NCBI GenBank assembly: GCA_964427955.1
Contig: CAYRWY010000004.1
Location: forward strand, 1 to 50,321
Direction of reading: 5' to 3'
Length of the DNA: 50,321 nt
DNA from: JACRBK01 sp964427955
GTDB taxonomy: Bacteria > Chloroflexota > Anaerolineae > Aggregatilineales > Aggregatilineaceae
Both the position numbers and the translations under genes were made by a program. The notes beneath the pieces are model-generated. The model was given only the letters and a program-made list of their open reading frames with translations. It was not told the DNA's origin and did not search any database. This document shows positions 34,912-42,229 of this stretch, piece by piece. The first letter of the stretch is position 1. Each line of letters starts with the position of its first letter.

Positions 34912-35742
34912 TTAGCTCTTGATCCCGCCAAAAAATCGGAAACCGAAACGCCAGTTGACCAGCAAATATAAGCCCAGCACCGGCAGGGCATACAGCAGCG
35001 CATAGGCAGATACCAGGGTATGGATCGGGGTGCCTGCCTCGCTGTAGAAGGAATAGAGCGCCACCGACGCGGGCATGTTCTCCGCGCTGCGCAGCATGAC
35101 CACTGGAATCAGGAACGCGCCCCAGGCATTCACGAACGTCCAGATCGCGACGACGGCCACCCCCGGACGGATCAACGGGAAGGCGATATCGCGGAAGATG
35201 CGCAGCGGGCTGGCGCCGCACACCAGGGCCGCTTCTTCGTAGGAGCGCGGAATGGAATCGACGAAGTCGCGCATCATGAAGATCGCCGCCGGGAGCAGCC
35301 CGCCGGTCATGACCAGGATCACGCCCACGTGGGTATCGATCAGGCCGAGGCTGTTGGCCAACAGAAACAACGGGACCATCGCCGCCGTGCCGCCGACGAC
35401 CGACGAAAACAGCATCAGCACGTAGACCAGCGTGTTTTTGCCGGGCAGCCGTGTGCGCGACAGCCCATACGAGGCCAGCGTAGCGACCGTGCCCACCGTG
35501 AGCATCGCGCCGCCCGCAATGATCAGGTTGTTGCGGAACAGGGCGCGGATGGCGAACTCGTTGTCGAAGACTTTGCGAAAGTTGTACAGGGTGGGGTTGG
35601 ATGGAATCTCGACGGACAGCGTCGTGTAGCGGTTGAACGGCGCTGTGAGCAGCCACAGCAGCGGCAGCGCGAAAAATGCCGCGCAGATCAGCGAGAAGAT
35701 CACGATCAGGACTTTCGTCAGCGGGGTTTCATAGTTTCTCAT
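34912..35742 (-). CDS. ABC sugar transporter permease (MalG type)
   Basis: A 276-residue permease with about six transmembrane helices (VLIVIFSLICAAFFALPLLWLLTAP is the first). EAA loop: YEEAALVCGASPLRIFRDIAFPLIRP, with Cys in place of the usual Asp-Gly pair. The ATG at 35742 overlaps the upstream permease stop (ATGA) and AAGG precedes it; the longer frame upstream lies within the neighbour. Works with the other permease and the ATPase at 33820-34905. Confidence 0.92.
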   Translation of the reverse strand: MRNYETPLTKVLIVIFSLICAAFFALPLLWLLTAPFNRYTTLSVEIPSNPTLYNFRKVFDNEFAIRALFRNNLIIAGGAMLTVGTVATLASYGLSRTRLPGKNTLVYVLMLFSSVVGGTAAMVPLFLLANSLGLIDTHVGVILVMTGGLLPAAIFMMRDFVDSIPRSYEEAALVCGASPLRIFRDIAFPLIRPGVAVVAIWTFVNAWGAFLIPVVMLRSAENMPASVALYSFYSEAGTPIHTLVSAYALLYALPVLGLYLLVNWRFGFRFFGGIKS

Positions 35743-36647
35743 GAGTTTGCCTTCTGACGTCGCAGCATGAACAGGTAGCCTAACGCCAGCGTGAAGTTGA
35801 TCGCCATCATCACCACGGCAATCGCCCCGCCGCGCCCGAATTCGAAGAATTTGAAGGCAGTCCGGTAGGTGTAGATCGACACCAACTGCGTTTTGAAGGT
35901 TGGGCCGCCCCCCGTCAGCAAGAACGGGGTGAAGACGTTGAAGGTCCACAGCGTGATCAGGATCAGATCGGTGAGGATGTGGCCGCGCAGCAGCGGAAAG
36001 ATGATGTCGCGAAATTTGCGCCACGCCGACGCACCGACCACGTCCGCGGTTTCCATGTAGGACGGGGGGATGGTTTCCAGGGCGGAAGAAAACAGCAGGA
36101 TCGAGAAGGCCGATCCCCGCCAGGTGTTGAAAATGATGATCGTCAGCAGCGGGTGATAAAACAGCCAGTCCGGCTTGCCCAGGCCGAAAAAGTCGAGAAT
36201 CGTGTTCAGGGTGCCGCGATCCACATTCAGATAGGCGCTCCAGGCGAAGGCGGCCACCACTTCGGGGATGATCCAGGCCAGCACCGCCAGCGTGAAGACC
36301 ATCTCGCGCAGAAAACCCTTACGCCGGTAAAACGCCCACGCCACCATCAGCCCGACCCCGGCCTGCCCGATGATGGCTGAGCCGATCACAAACCGGAAGG
36401 TGATCTTGAGCGCGTTGCCGAATTCCCCGTAGCGCATCCAGCGGTCGAAATTGAACAGCCGCTCGTAGTTGTCGAAGCCCACATATTGGGGATGCGCGGC
36501 GGTGATCCCGGTCAGGGTGCGGTTGGTGAAGCTGAGATAAAAAACCCAAAAGAAGGGTACGAGCAAGAAAATTACGACGAAAATAAGGGCAGGGGTGAGG
36601 AATGCTAGCCCAACTCTGCCAGAAAAAACGCCAGGACGCTTTTCCAC
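35739..36647 (-). CDS. ABC sugar transporter permease (MalF type)
   Basis: A permease of about 302 residues with six or so helices. The EAA loop is shifted from consensus (YMETADVVGASAWRKFRDIIFPLL). I place the start at GTG 36647, with GGAG seven nt upstream. The first ATG (36683) is in the loop of a stable hairpin with no usable ribosome site. It follows the binding-protein gene in the GntR/LacI operon. The precise start needs confirmation. Confidence 0.88.
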   Translation of the reverse strand: MEKRPGVFSGRVGLAFLTPALIFVVIFLLVPFFWVFYLSFTNRTLTGITAAHPQYVGFDNYERLFNFDRWMRYGEFGNALKITFRFVIGSAIIGQAGVGLMVAWAFYRRKGFLREMVFTLAVLAWIIPEVVAAFAWSAYLNVDRGTLNTILDFFGLGKPDWLFYHPLLTIIIFNTWRGSAFSILLFSSALETIPPSYMETADVVGASAWRKFRDIIFPLLRGHILTDLILITLWTFNVFTPFLLTGGGPTFKTQLVSIYTYRTAFKFFEFGRGGAIAVVMMAINFTLALGYLFMLRRQKANS

Positions 36648-36668
36648 GATCGTGCTCCATCCAATAAG

Positions 36669-36695
36669 ACAGGGCCGGATCATCTCCGGCCCTGT
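36669..36695 (-). other. Strong intercistronic hairpin after the binding-protein gene
   Basis: ACAGGGCCGGA (36669-36679) and TCCGGCCCTGT (36685-36695) form a perfect 11-bp stem with a 5-nt loop. It stands 18 bp after the binding-protein stop and before the permeases. The trailing sequence is only weakly T-rich, so partial termination or mRNA protection is more likely than full termination. Confidence 0.75.
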
Positions 36696-36713
36696 AAGGA
36701 ACTTGGCGATTAA

Positions 36714-38084
36714 CTATTGAACTGGAATGGCGATCACGTTATCCGCGCCAACGATCTCGGTGACCGCTTCGGCGTAGGCCGCCATCGCATCTTCGGGCGA
36801 CATTTCGCCTGAGACCACGCGCTCGGTCATGAGCTGCGCTTCGGCGGAAATCTTGGCGTAGTTCGGCAGCATGGGGCGCACGGTGGTGAGCGGCAGCAGC
36901 GCGCTCGCCATTGCCGACATCGCCTCATCGCCCGCCACGGGCACGTCGTCGCGGAAGTTGATGCGCGGGTTCATTTCTTCCCACGTCATTTGCGCGTCCT
37001 GGCTGGACATCGCGGCCAGCAGGCCCCAGGCTTCGGCGGGATTCTTGGAGTTCGGATTCAGCACCCAGCCCGTACCACCGGAGATCGTCACGAAGTCCTG
37101 GCCCCGGTAGCCCATGCCGGGTTTTTCGGCGGGCATCTTCGCCCAGGAGACGACCTGGTTGCGGGTGGCCACGTCGATGTGATCGAGGATGGCCGAACGC
37201 CAGAACCAGTCGCCTTCGACCAGCATCGCGACCTTGCCTTCGCCGAACGCGGCGAACGACTGATCGCGCCCATCGGCCACGAGCTGCATCCGGGCGTCGC
37301 CCAGCTTCTCGTCGACGTAGATGGTCTTGTAGAGCTTCAGCGCGTCCAGAATGGCCGGGCTGCTGACGATCCACTTGTTCTGATCGAAGTCGTACATGTG
37401 CTCCCCGGCTCCGAGCAGCGCCATGAACCAGCCTTGCATGGTCGTGGCTTCGCCCATCGCGGTCCCGGCGTTCAACTGGATCGGGGTTTCAACGCCCGCG
37501 TCCTTCAGTTGGCGCGCGGTGGCGAGGATGTCTTCCCAACTGGTCGGCTGCCAGGGCAGCGCGATCCCGGCTTTTTCGAAGACGTCGGTGCGATAGAAGA
37601 TCTCGCGCACGTCGGTGCCCGCCGCGATCCCGTACAGTTTGTCCTGATAACCCAGGATGCCCTGGATACCGGTGGAGATGTGGCTCCAGCCTTCCCATTC
37701 ATCGACGGCGGGGCCTGCGATCTCGTTCAGCGGTTTCAGCAGTTCGGCATCGACGAATTCGGGTACCCAGAAGCCGTCGAACGCGAACACGTCGTAGCCG
37801 CCGCCCGCGCCCAGGTCCAGCGCGTACTGCTGCTTGAGTTCTTCGTCACTGCCGCCGAACTCGACCAGTTCGACCTTAACCGTTTTGCCCTCGGCAGCCA
37901 TCGCCGCTTCATAGCTGGGGATGACCGTCTCTTTGAGCCAGACGACTTCCTGGGCGTTCACGCCGTCGGTGACACAGCGGCAGGTGATAGTGAGCTTGAT
38001 TTCGTCCTGTGCGGTGGCGGTGGGGATCATACCGGCCAGCAGGGCGACCAAGACGAAGGCTACAAACAAGAATTTCCGTGACAT
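36714..38084 (-). CDS. ABC sugar transporter substrate-binding protein
   Basis: A 456-residue family 1 solute-binding protein with signal peptide (MSRKFLFVAFVLVALLAGMIP) ending in TATAQD and no lipobox. A Cys-x-Cys pair (LTITCRC) near the mature N-terminus is unusual and could form a disulfide. Motifs include GYDVFAFDGFWVPEF, YGIAAGTDVREIFYRTDVFEKAGI and WVLNPNSKNPAEAWGLLAAM. ATG 38084 is six nt after AGGAGG; a GTG three nt upstream is too close. The neighbouring GH38 gene suggests alpha-mannosides as ligands. Confidence 0.93.
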   Translation of the reverse strand: MSRKFLFVAFVLVALLAGMIPTATAQDEIKLTITCRCVTDGVNAQEVVWLKETVIPSYEAAMAAEGKTVKVELVEFGGSDEELKQQYALDLGAGGGYDVFAFDGFWVPEFVDAELLKPLNEIAGPAVDEWEGWSHISTGIQGILGYQDKLYGIAAGTDVREIFYRTDVFEKAGIALPWQPTSWEDILATARQLKDAGVETPIQLNAGTAMGEATTMQGWFMALLGAGEHMYDFDQNKWIVSSPAILDALKLYKTIYVDEKLGDARMQLVADGRDQSFAAFGEGKVAMLVEGDWFWRSAILDHIDVATRNQVVSWAKMPAEKPGMGYRGQDFVTISGGTGWVLNPNSKNPAEAWGLLAAMSSQDAQMTWEEMNPRINFRDDVPVAGDEAMSAMASALLPLTTVRPMLPNYAKISAEAQLMTERVVSGEMSPEDAMAAYAEAVTEIVGADNVIAIPVQ

Positions 38085-38143
38085 CACATTCCTCCTAATT
38101 TTCTAGAACGAACTTAACACGATAACAGGGCCGGTAAGAACCG

Positions 38144-38152
38144 CCTCCTTTC
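38144..38152 (-). other. Orphan Shine-Dalgarno sequence after the GntR/LacI gene
   Basis: GAAAGGAGG follows the regulator stop directly, with no start codon at a usable distance. The binding-protein gene begins 60 bp later with its own AGGAGG. The same arrangement occurs after the LacI gene at 23713-23722. Confidence 0.5.
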
Positions 38153-39277
38153 CTATCGACCGGGGGGTGCGCCGGTGGAATCGCGTACCACGAGCCGGGT
38201 CGGTATCAAGATGAACGTGTTGAGAGAGGGTTCACCCTCGATCAGCACCAACAGCCGCCGGGCCGCTTCGCGGGCGATCAGCCGGGTGTCCTGAGCGACG
38301 GTGGTCAAGGCGGGGACGATGCGCGCGGCGAGTTCGGTGTGATTATCGAACCCCACCAGCGACAGGTCATCGGGGACTTTCAGTCCAATTTCCTGGGTCG
38401 CACGCAGGACCAGCGTGGCCACGATGTCGTTCATGGCGAAAATGGCGGTCGGGCGATCCGGCTGGCTGAGCACGTCTGCCAGGGTCGCCACGTCTTCGTG
38501 CGCTTCCTGGGCATAGCGCCGGTAGTTGACGGCTTCCACCGGGGCGCCCAGGGTGATGAACGGCAGCGGCGGTACTCCGGCGGCGACCATCGCATCGTGA
38601 TAGGCGCGCCCACGTTCCGCCACCGGCAGCAGGTCCAGCGGCGGCCAGGCCGCGAACGCGATCCGGCGGTGTCCGAGGGCCAGCAGGTGTTCGACCGCCT
38701 GCCGCGCGCCGTCGTAGTTTTGGCTGGTCACGCAGGGCAGGTTGGAGCCCAGGATGGGCCGGTCCAGCAGCACGATGGGTACCAGGCAGTCCGACTGGTA
38801 CACGTAGCGGTCCTGGGTGTATTCGCCGACGGGCCAGAGCAGAATGCCCGCCGCGCCTTCTTCGCACATGGTGCGGATCAGCCGGTTTTCGTCGGCGATG
38901 CGGCGTTCGCTTTGGGCGAACAGCAGCCGGTAGCCCGCCGTGCGCAGAATTTCCTCCGCGCCGTCGAACAGGCTGCCGTCGAACGAGTAGCGAAACTCTG
39001 GCATGATACAGCCCACGATCTTGGGCTTGACGGCGGCGCTGCTGATTTCGGAGACGAAGGTGCCCTTGGCCGGGACGCGATAGATCAGGTTTTCGTCCAG
39101 AGCCGTCTGCCACGCGCGTTGAATGGTGGACCGGCTGATGTTCAGTTGTTCGACCAGCAGGTACTCGCCAGGGAGCTGCTCGTGCGGTTTGAGTTTTCCA
39201 CTCAAGATAGCATGACGCAGTTCGTTTAAGAGCTGTACATGAAGTGGGATAGGACTATCTTTAGAGAGTTTAAACAT
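38153..39277 (-). CDS. GntR-LacI hybrid regulator (AraR-like architecture)
   Basis: A 374-residue regulator. Residues about 5-75 form a GntR winged helix (PLHVQLLNELRHAILSGKL, LPGEYLLVEQLNISRSTIQRAW, YRVPAKGTFVSE). Residues about 85-370 are a LacI-type sugar-binding domain (HLLALGHRRIAFAAWPP, AIFAMNDIVATLVLRATQEIG, LVGFDNHTELAARIVPALTTV). This architecture is that of AraR of Bacillus subtilis. A perfect palindrome just upstream (39296-39309) resembles its operator layout and suggests autoregulation. No clear ribosome site precedes ATG 39277. It heads the leftward alpha-mannoside operon. The inducer is unknown; it need not be arabinose. Confidence 0.92.
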   Translation of the reverse strand: MFKLSKDSPIPLHVQLLNELRHAILSGKLKPHEQLPGEYLLVEQLNISRSTIQRAWQTALDENLIYRVPAKGTFVSEISSAAVKPKIVGCIMPEFRYSFDGSLFDGAEEILRTAGYRLLFAQSERRIADENRLIRTMCEEGAAGILLWPVGEYTQDRYVYQSDCLVPIVLLDRPILGSNLPCVTSQNYDGARQAVEHLLALGHRRIAFAAWPPLDLLPVAERGRAYHDAMVAAGVPPLPFITLGAPVEAVNYRRYAQEAHEDVATLADVLSQPDRPTAIFAMNDIVATLVLRATQEIGLKVPDDLSLVGFDNHTELAARIVPALTTVAQDTRLIAREAARRLLVLIEGEPSLNTFILIPTRLVVRDSTGAPPGR

Positions 39278-39295
39278 ATTTGATGGTTGTCACGA

Positions 39296-39309
39296 CTTGT
39301 CCGGACAAG
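39296..39309. promoter_or_regulatory. Operator CTTGTCCGGACAAG
   Basis: A perfect 14-bp palindrome between the promoter and the start of the GntR/LacI gene. Its TTGT-N4-ACAA form matches the AraR-type operator pattern (TTGTACGTACAA core). It lies downstream of the -10 box, where repressor binding would block transcription. Confidence 0.75.
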
Positions 39310-39317
39310 CTATATCC

Positions 39318-39347
39318 ACGATAGCACTTTTTAGATGGCGCTGTCAA
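39318..39347 (-). promoter_or_regulatory. Promoter of the GntR/LacI-mannosidase operon
   Basis: On the leftward strand TTGACA (39347-39342), an 18-bp spacer and TATCGT (39323-39318) form a good promoter. The 9-bp repeat ATGGCGCTG (39335-39343, 39357-39365) touches the -35 box. The IS66 end begins 18 bp upstream of it. Confidence 0.7.
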
Positions 39348-39365
39348 GTAGTACTCATGGCGCTG
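39335..39365. repeat. Direct repeat ATGGCGCTG at the IS66 edge
   Basis: ATGGCGCTG occurs at 39335-39343 and 39357-39365, 22 bp apart. The first copy overlaps the -35 region and the second abuts the IS end. It could be an activator site or bear on target choice. Confidence 0.5.
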
Positions 39366-40848
39366 GTATGTGTTCAGCGGGGTGGAAAAGGGCAGTCTTA
39401 ATGAAGTAAAATAGCTCACCATGGGCGGCGACCTGATTCTCCCACCCAACAGTAACATTCCACTGGAAGACTGGCAGCAAACGCCGGAGAGTGTGCGGGT
39501 GTGGATCATGATTTTGGGTGAGGAGATCAAGCAGCTCAAAGACACGGTCGAAAAACTCCAAGAAATGGTCAATCGCAACTCAGGCAATTCCTCACAATCA
39601 CCTTCTCAAGATCGCCCCGAACAAAAAGCGGTCAAGGAAAAACCCAGCCAGCCCCCTAAGCGGGGGGGACAGCCGCGTCATCGAGGACATCATCGGGCGC
39701 TGGTCGATCAGGCGGATGAGATCATTCATCACAAACCGGTCAGTTGTAGGCACTGCGGAGCACTGTTGTTAGGCGAGGACCCAAGTCCTTACCGTCATCA
39801 GGTGACCGACCTGCCCATCGTCAAACCGCAGGTGGTGGAACATCGGGTCCATCGTCTGAAGTGTCCGTGCTGTGGGCAGACGAATCGAGGGGAATTACCC
39901 CCTGAAGTCGCGACCAGCCAGTTTGTGGTGAATGTGATGAGTCTGGCCGGGCTGTTGTTAGGGCGTTACCGGCTAAGCAAACGCCAGGTCGCGCAGTTGT
40001 TGGGGGAATGCTTCGGGATTGAGATGGCAGCCAGCACGGTGATCAACCACCAGAAGACCATCAGCCAGGCGTTAGTTGACCCCGTGGCCGAGTTACAGCC
40101 CTATATCCAACATCAGCCGACGTGTAATGTAGACGAAACGGGCTGGCGACAAGCCGGACAACCCAAACGAAGTTGGTTATGGACCGTCGTGACCCGGTAC
40201 GTCACCCTCTTTTGCATTGCTCCCAGCCGGGCCAGTCAGGTGGCTCGCGATCTCCTGGGAGAACATTATTCCGGTGTAGCCGGGACAGATCGTTACAGTG
40301 CTTATACCTGGTTGGCCTGGCGTCAGTTCTGTTGGAGTCACCTGCTGCGTGATTTCCAGAAAATCCTCGAACGGGGCGGCGATTCCTATCTCATTGGGTG
40401 GAACCTGAAACTCCAGGCCGAGTATCTGCTGATGTTGTGGGCGCGCGTGCGGGACGGAACGCTGTTGTATACCGATTTCCTGGCTGAATTTCCGGCAGTC
40501 CAGACCCTGATCCGTTCCTGGCTCACCACCGGTTTGAGCGCGACGTCATCCCGCACGGCGGCGACCTGTCGCCAACTGCTGGACGTGGACTCCTCACTCT
40601 GGCTTTTCGCGACGTGCCCCGGTGTGGAACCCACCAACAACAGTGCCGAACGTGCCCTGCGTCATCCTGTCATCTGGCGGCGCACCTCGCATGGCACACA
40701 GTCGGACCCCGGCAGCCAGTTCGTGGAGCGTATTCTCTCCGTGGTTGAAACCTGTCGCCAGCAACAGCGTCCCGTTTTCGACTTCCTACGCTAGGCTCTT
40801 GTCGCCTATCGTGCTCGTCTGCCTGCTCTCTACCCTCTGAACACATAC
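39366..40848 (+). mobile_element. IS66-family insertion sequence, single-gene type
   Basis: A 1483-bp element bounded by inverted repeats. The left end begins GTATGTGTTCAG (39366-39377) and the right end is its exact inverse (40837-40848). Over 30 bp the ends match at 22 positions. It carries one gene, a TnpC-type transposase, without the TnpA/TnpB genes of classic IS66. IS66 elements usually make 8-bp target duplications; the flanks here (TGGCGCTG and GGTTCGCG) differ, so one side has been altered since insertion, or two copies recombined. Confidence 0.9.
39421..40794 (+). CDS. IS66-family transposase
   Basis: A 457-residue transposase. A short N-terminal coiled coil (EEIKQLKDTVEKLQEMV, about 33-50) is followed by a basic linker and a zinc finger (Cys109, Cys112, Cys148, Cys151). 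The DDE catalytic core has Asp238 (VDETGW), Asp290 (GTDRYSAY) and Glu410 (TNNSAERALR). The C-terminus ends normally, so it seems intact and possibly active. It is the only gene of the element and has no recognisable ribosome site. Confidence 0.94.
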   Translation: MGGDLILPPNSNIPLEDWQQTPESVRVWIMILGEEIKQLKDTVEKLQEMVNRNSGNSSQSPSQDRPEQKAVKEKPSQPPKRGGQPRHRGHHRALVDQADEIIHHKPVSCRHCGALLLGEDPSPYRHQVTDLPIVKPQVVEHRVHRLKCPCCGQTNRGELPPEVATSQFVVNVMSLAGLLLGRYRLSKRQVAQLLGECFGIEMAASTVINHQKTISQALVDPVAELQPYIQHQPTCNVDETGWRQAGQPKRSWLWTVVTRYVTLFCIAPSRASQVARDLLGEHYSGVAGTDRYSAYTWLAWRQFCWSHLLRDFQKILERGGDSYLIGWNLKLQAEYLLMLWARVRDGTLLYTDFLAEFPAVQTLIRSWLTTGLSATSSRTAATCRQLLDVDSSLWLFATCPGVEPTNNSAERALRHPVIWRRTSHGTQSDPGSQFVERILSVVETCRQQQRPVFDFLR

Positions 40849-40856
40849 GGTTCGCG

Positions 40857-41389
40857 GACAGCACCTCGCGCGGGGAAAACAGCAGCCTAACCTATGGGGC
40901 GCTCGTCGATCTGCGCGCGGCTCAAGTTCCGCAACTTACCTTCTGGCAGAAGGGGATGCTGGGGGTGGGCGACGTGGCGAGCGTAGAAGTCAGCCTGGAC
41001 GGCGGGCTAACCTGGTGGCCGGTGGTCCAGCGGTCTGCCTGGGTAAGTGATTGGCGATGCAGGTGGTGGATCTGTCAGCCTATCGCGGCCAGGTGATCGC
41101 GCTGCGCTTCACGCTCAACACCCAGGGTCTGGTGCCCGAAGGCGCGGCGACTGTCGGATGGTGGATCGACGAACTCGCGATCCAGGAGGCCCCGCCGGTG
41201 CCGACTGCGATCCCCACCGAGCCGCCGACACTGACACCCGTACCGACTGCGACTCCGACCGATCTGCCGACGCCGACACCCGTGCTGAGCGCGGTTCCGA
41301 CGGAGCCGCCGACGCTTATCCCGACTGAAATCCCGGCGGAGGTCCCGACCGGCATCCCCGAGATGCTGGGAGCTACACCGACTCCTTGA
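40857..41389 (+). pseudogene. Truncated, frameshifted secreted-protein remnant
   Basis: From 40857 the frame reads on without a start codon (DSTSRGENSSLTYGALVDLR, VPQLTFWQKG, VSLDGGLTWWPVV). Near 41045-41055 a frame change is needed to continue as MQVVDLSAYRGQVIALRF and GWWIDELAIQ, ending in a Pro/Thr tail (PTPVPT-like repeats) and TGA at 41389. The two parts form one beta-sandwich-like domain of a kind seen in secreted proteases and glycan-binding proteins. The N-terminal part is lost at the IS66 edge. No start with ribosome site is present. The Pro/Thr stalk is typical of surface proteins. The original function is unknown. Confidence 0.75.
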
Positions 41390-41399
41390 GTAAAACGAA

Positions 41400-41430
41400 C
41401 CGCCCGCCATCGTCTGACGGGCGGCTTTTA
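41400..41430 (+). terminator. Intrinsic terminator between remnant and TetR gene
   Basis: CCGCCCG (41400-41406) pairs with CGGGCGG (41418-41424), followed by CTTTTA. It ends the remnant gene and may also serve the convergent TetR gene, which stops at 41432. Confidence 0.75.
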
Positions 41431-41431
41431 T

Positions 41432-42082
41432 TCATTCGCCGTGAGAATTGGCGGGTTGGTCAGAAAACAGCCCGCCGAAGAACATCTTTATGATCATTTC
41501 TACCAGCCGTTCTGGATTATCCCAGGTGTCCACGACTTCAGGATCACCCATGGCTGTCAACAATTCCCACCCCAATCCCATAGCGGTGAACATACGCAGC
41601 ACCATTGAAACGTCAGTAGGCTGAATCTCCCCTCGTTCGATCCGTGCCTTGACATGATCCTCTAAATCCCGTATTCCCGGATCCATCACCTGGTCTTTAT
41701 AAAGTTTGCGCAGGTGAGGTGAGACGAAAAGTTCCGGCAGAACGGCTGCAAAGAGGGTATTGTGCTCTTTCAAAACCACGAACCGTTGCATCAAGAGGGC
41801 ATGGATAAATTCACGGAAGTCGATGTCCAATCCCTGTTCATAGGACCGTCGCCGGTTTTCCAGATCGGCCAGCCAGTCAATGAGGTTGATCAGCAGGTCC
41901 TCTTTGCTTGCAAAATAGTTGTAGATCGTCCCCTCGGCAATGTCCGCCGCTTCGGCGATGTCTTTAGTTGTGGTGCGGTGAAATCCCTTGTCGGCAAAAA
42001 CCTTGGCGGCGGCTTCCAAAATCTCCGCCTTACGGCGCGCGGCGCGCCGGGCCTGTCTTGAATCTGGATCGGAGATAGTCAC
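41432..42082 (-). CDS. TetR-family transcriptional regulator
   Basis: A 216-residue repressor. The helix-turn-helix (EILEAAAKVFADKGFHRTTTKDIAEAADIAEGTIYNYFASKEDLL) lies at about 18-62, and the rest is an all-helical ligand pocket. It begins at GTG 42082, with GAAGGAT about 11 nt upstream. It is divergent from the MMPL exporter, and two TGAG-N6-CTCA sites lie between them, so it most likely controls that exporter and itself. The inducer is presumably an exported hydrophobic compound. Confidence 0.93.
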   Translation of the reverse strand: MTISDPDSRQARRAARRKAEILEAAAKVFADKGFHRTTTKDIAEAADIAEGTIYNYFASKEDLLINLIDWLADLENRRRSYEQGLDIDFREFIHALLMQRFVVLKEHNTLFAAVLPELFVSPHLRKLYKDQVMDPGIRDLEDHVKARIERGEIQPTDVSMVLRMFTAMGLGWELLTAMGDPEVVDTWDNPERLVEMIIKMFFGGLFSDQPANSHGE

Positions 42083-42135
42083 GTCGGGTGTTCATCCTTC
42101 ACTTGATAAGGTGGTTGCCCCCTAGTTTTTGGGGG

Positions 42136-42164
42136 TTGCGTTAATCATACCTCGAACTTAAAAT
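42136..42164 (+). promoter_or_regulatory. Promoter of the MMPL exporter gene
   Basis: TTGCGT (42136-42141), a 17-bp spacer and TAAAAT (42159-42164) point towards the exporter. The start of transcription would fall inside the first operator copy. Confidence 0.65.
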
Positions 42165-42196
42165 GAGTGCACGCTCAAAATATGAGCAGTTACTCA
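42164..42196. promoter_or_regulatory. Tandem TetR operators TGAG-N6-CTCA
   Basis: TGAGTGCACGCTCA (42164-42177) and TGAGCAGTTACTCA (42183-42196) share the same half-sites and 14-bp length, with centres 19 bp apart, about two helical turns. They overlap and follow the -10 box, so two dimers could bind on one face and shut off the exporter. Confidence 0.75.
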
Positions 42197-42229
42197 TCTT
42201 GTCGGCAAGTCTATTGGTGAGGAGGCATT

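Noticed and set aside
41181..41389. Short Pro/Thr codon repeats that look like a tandem array
   Set aside because: These encode a Pro/Thr stalk; spacing and sequence are not those of CRISPR repeats.
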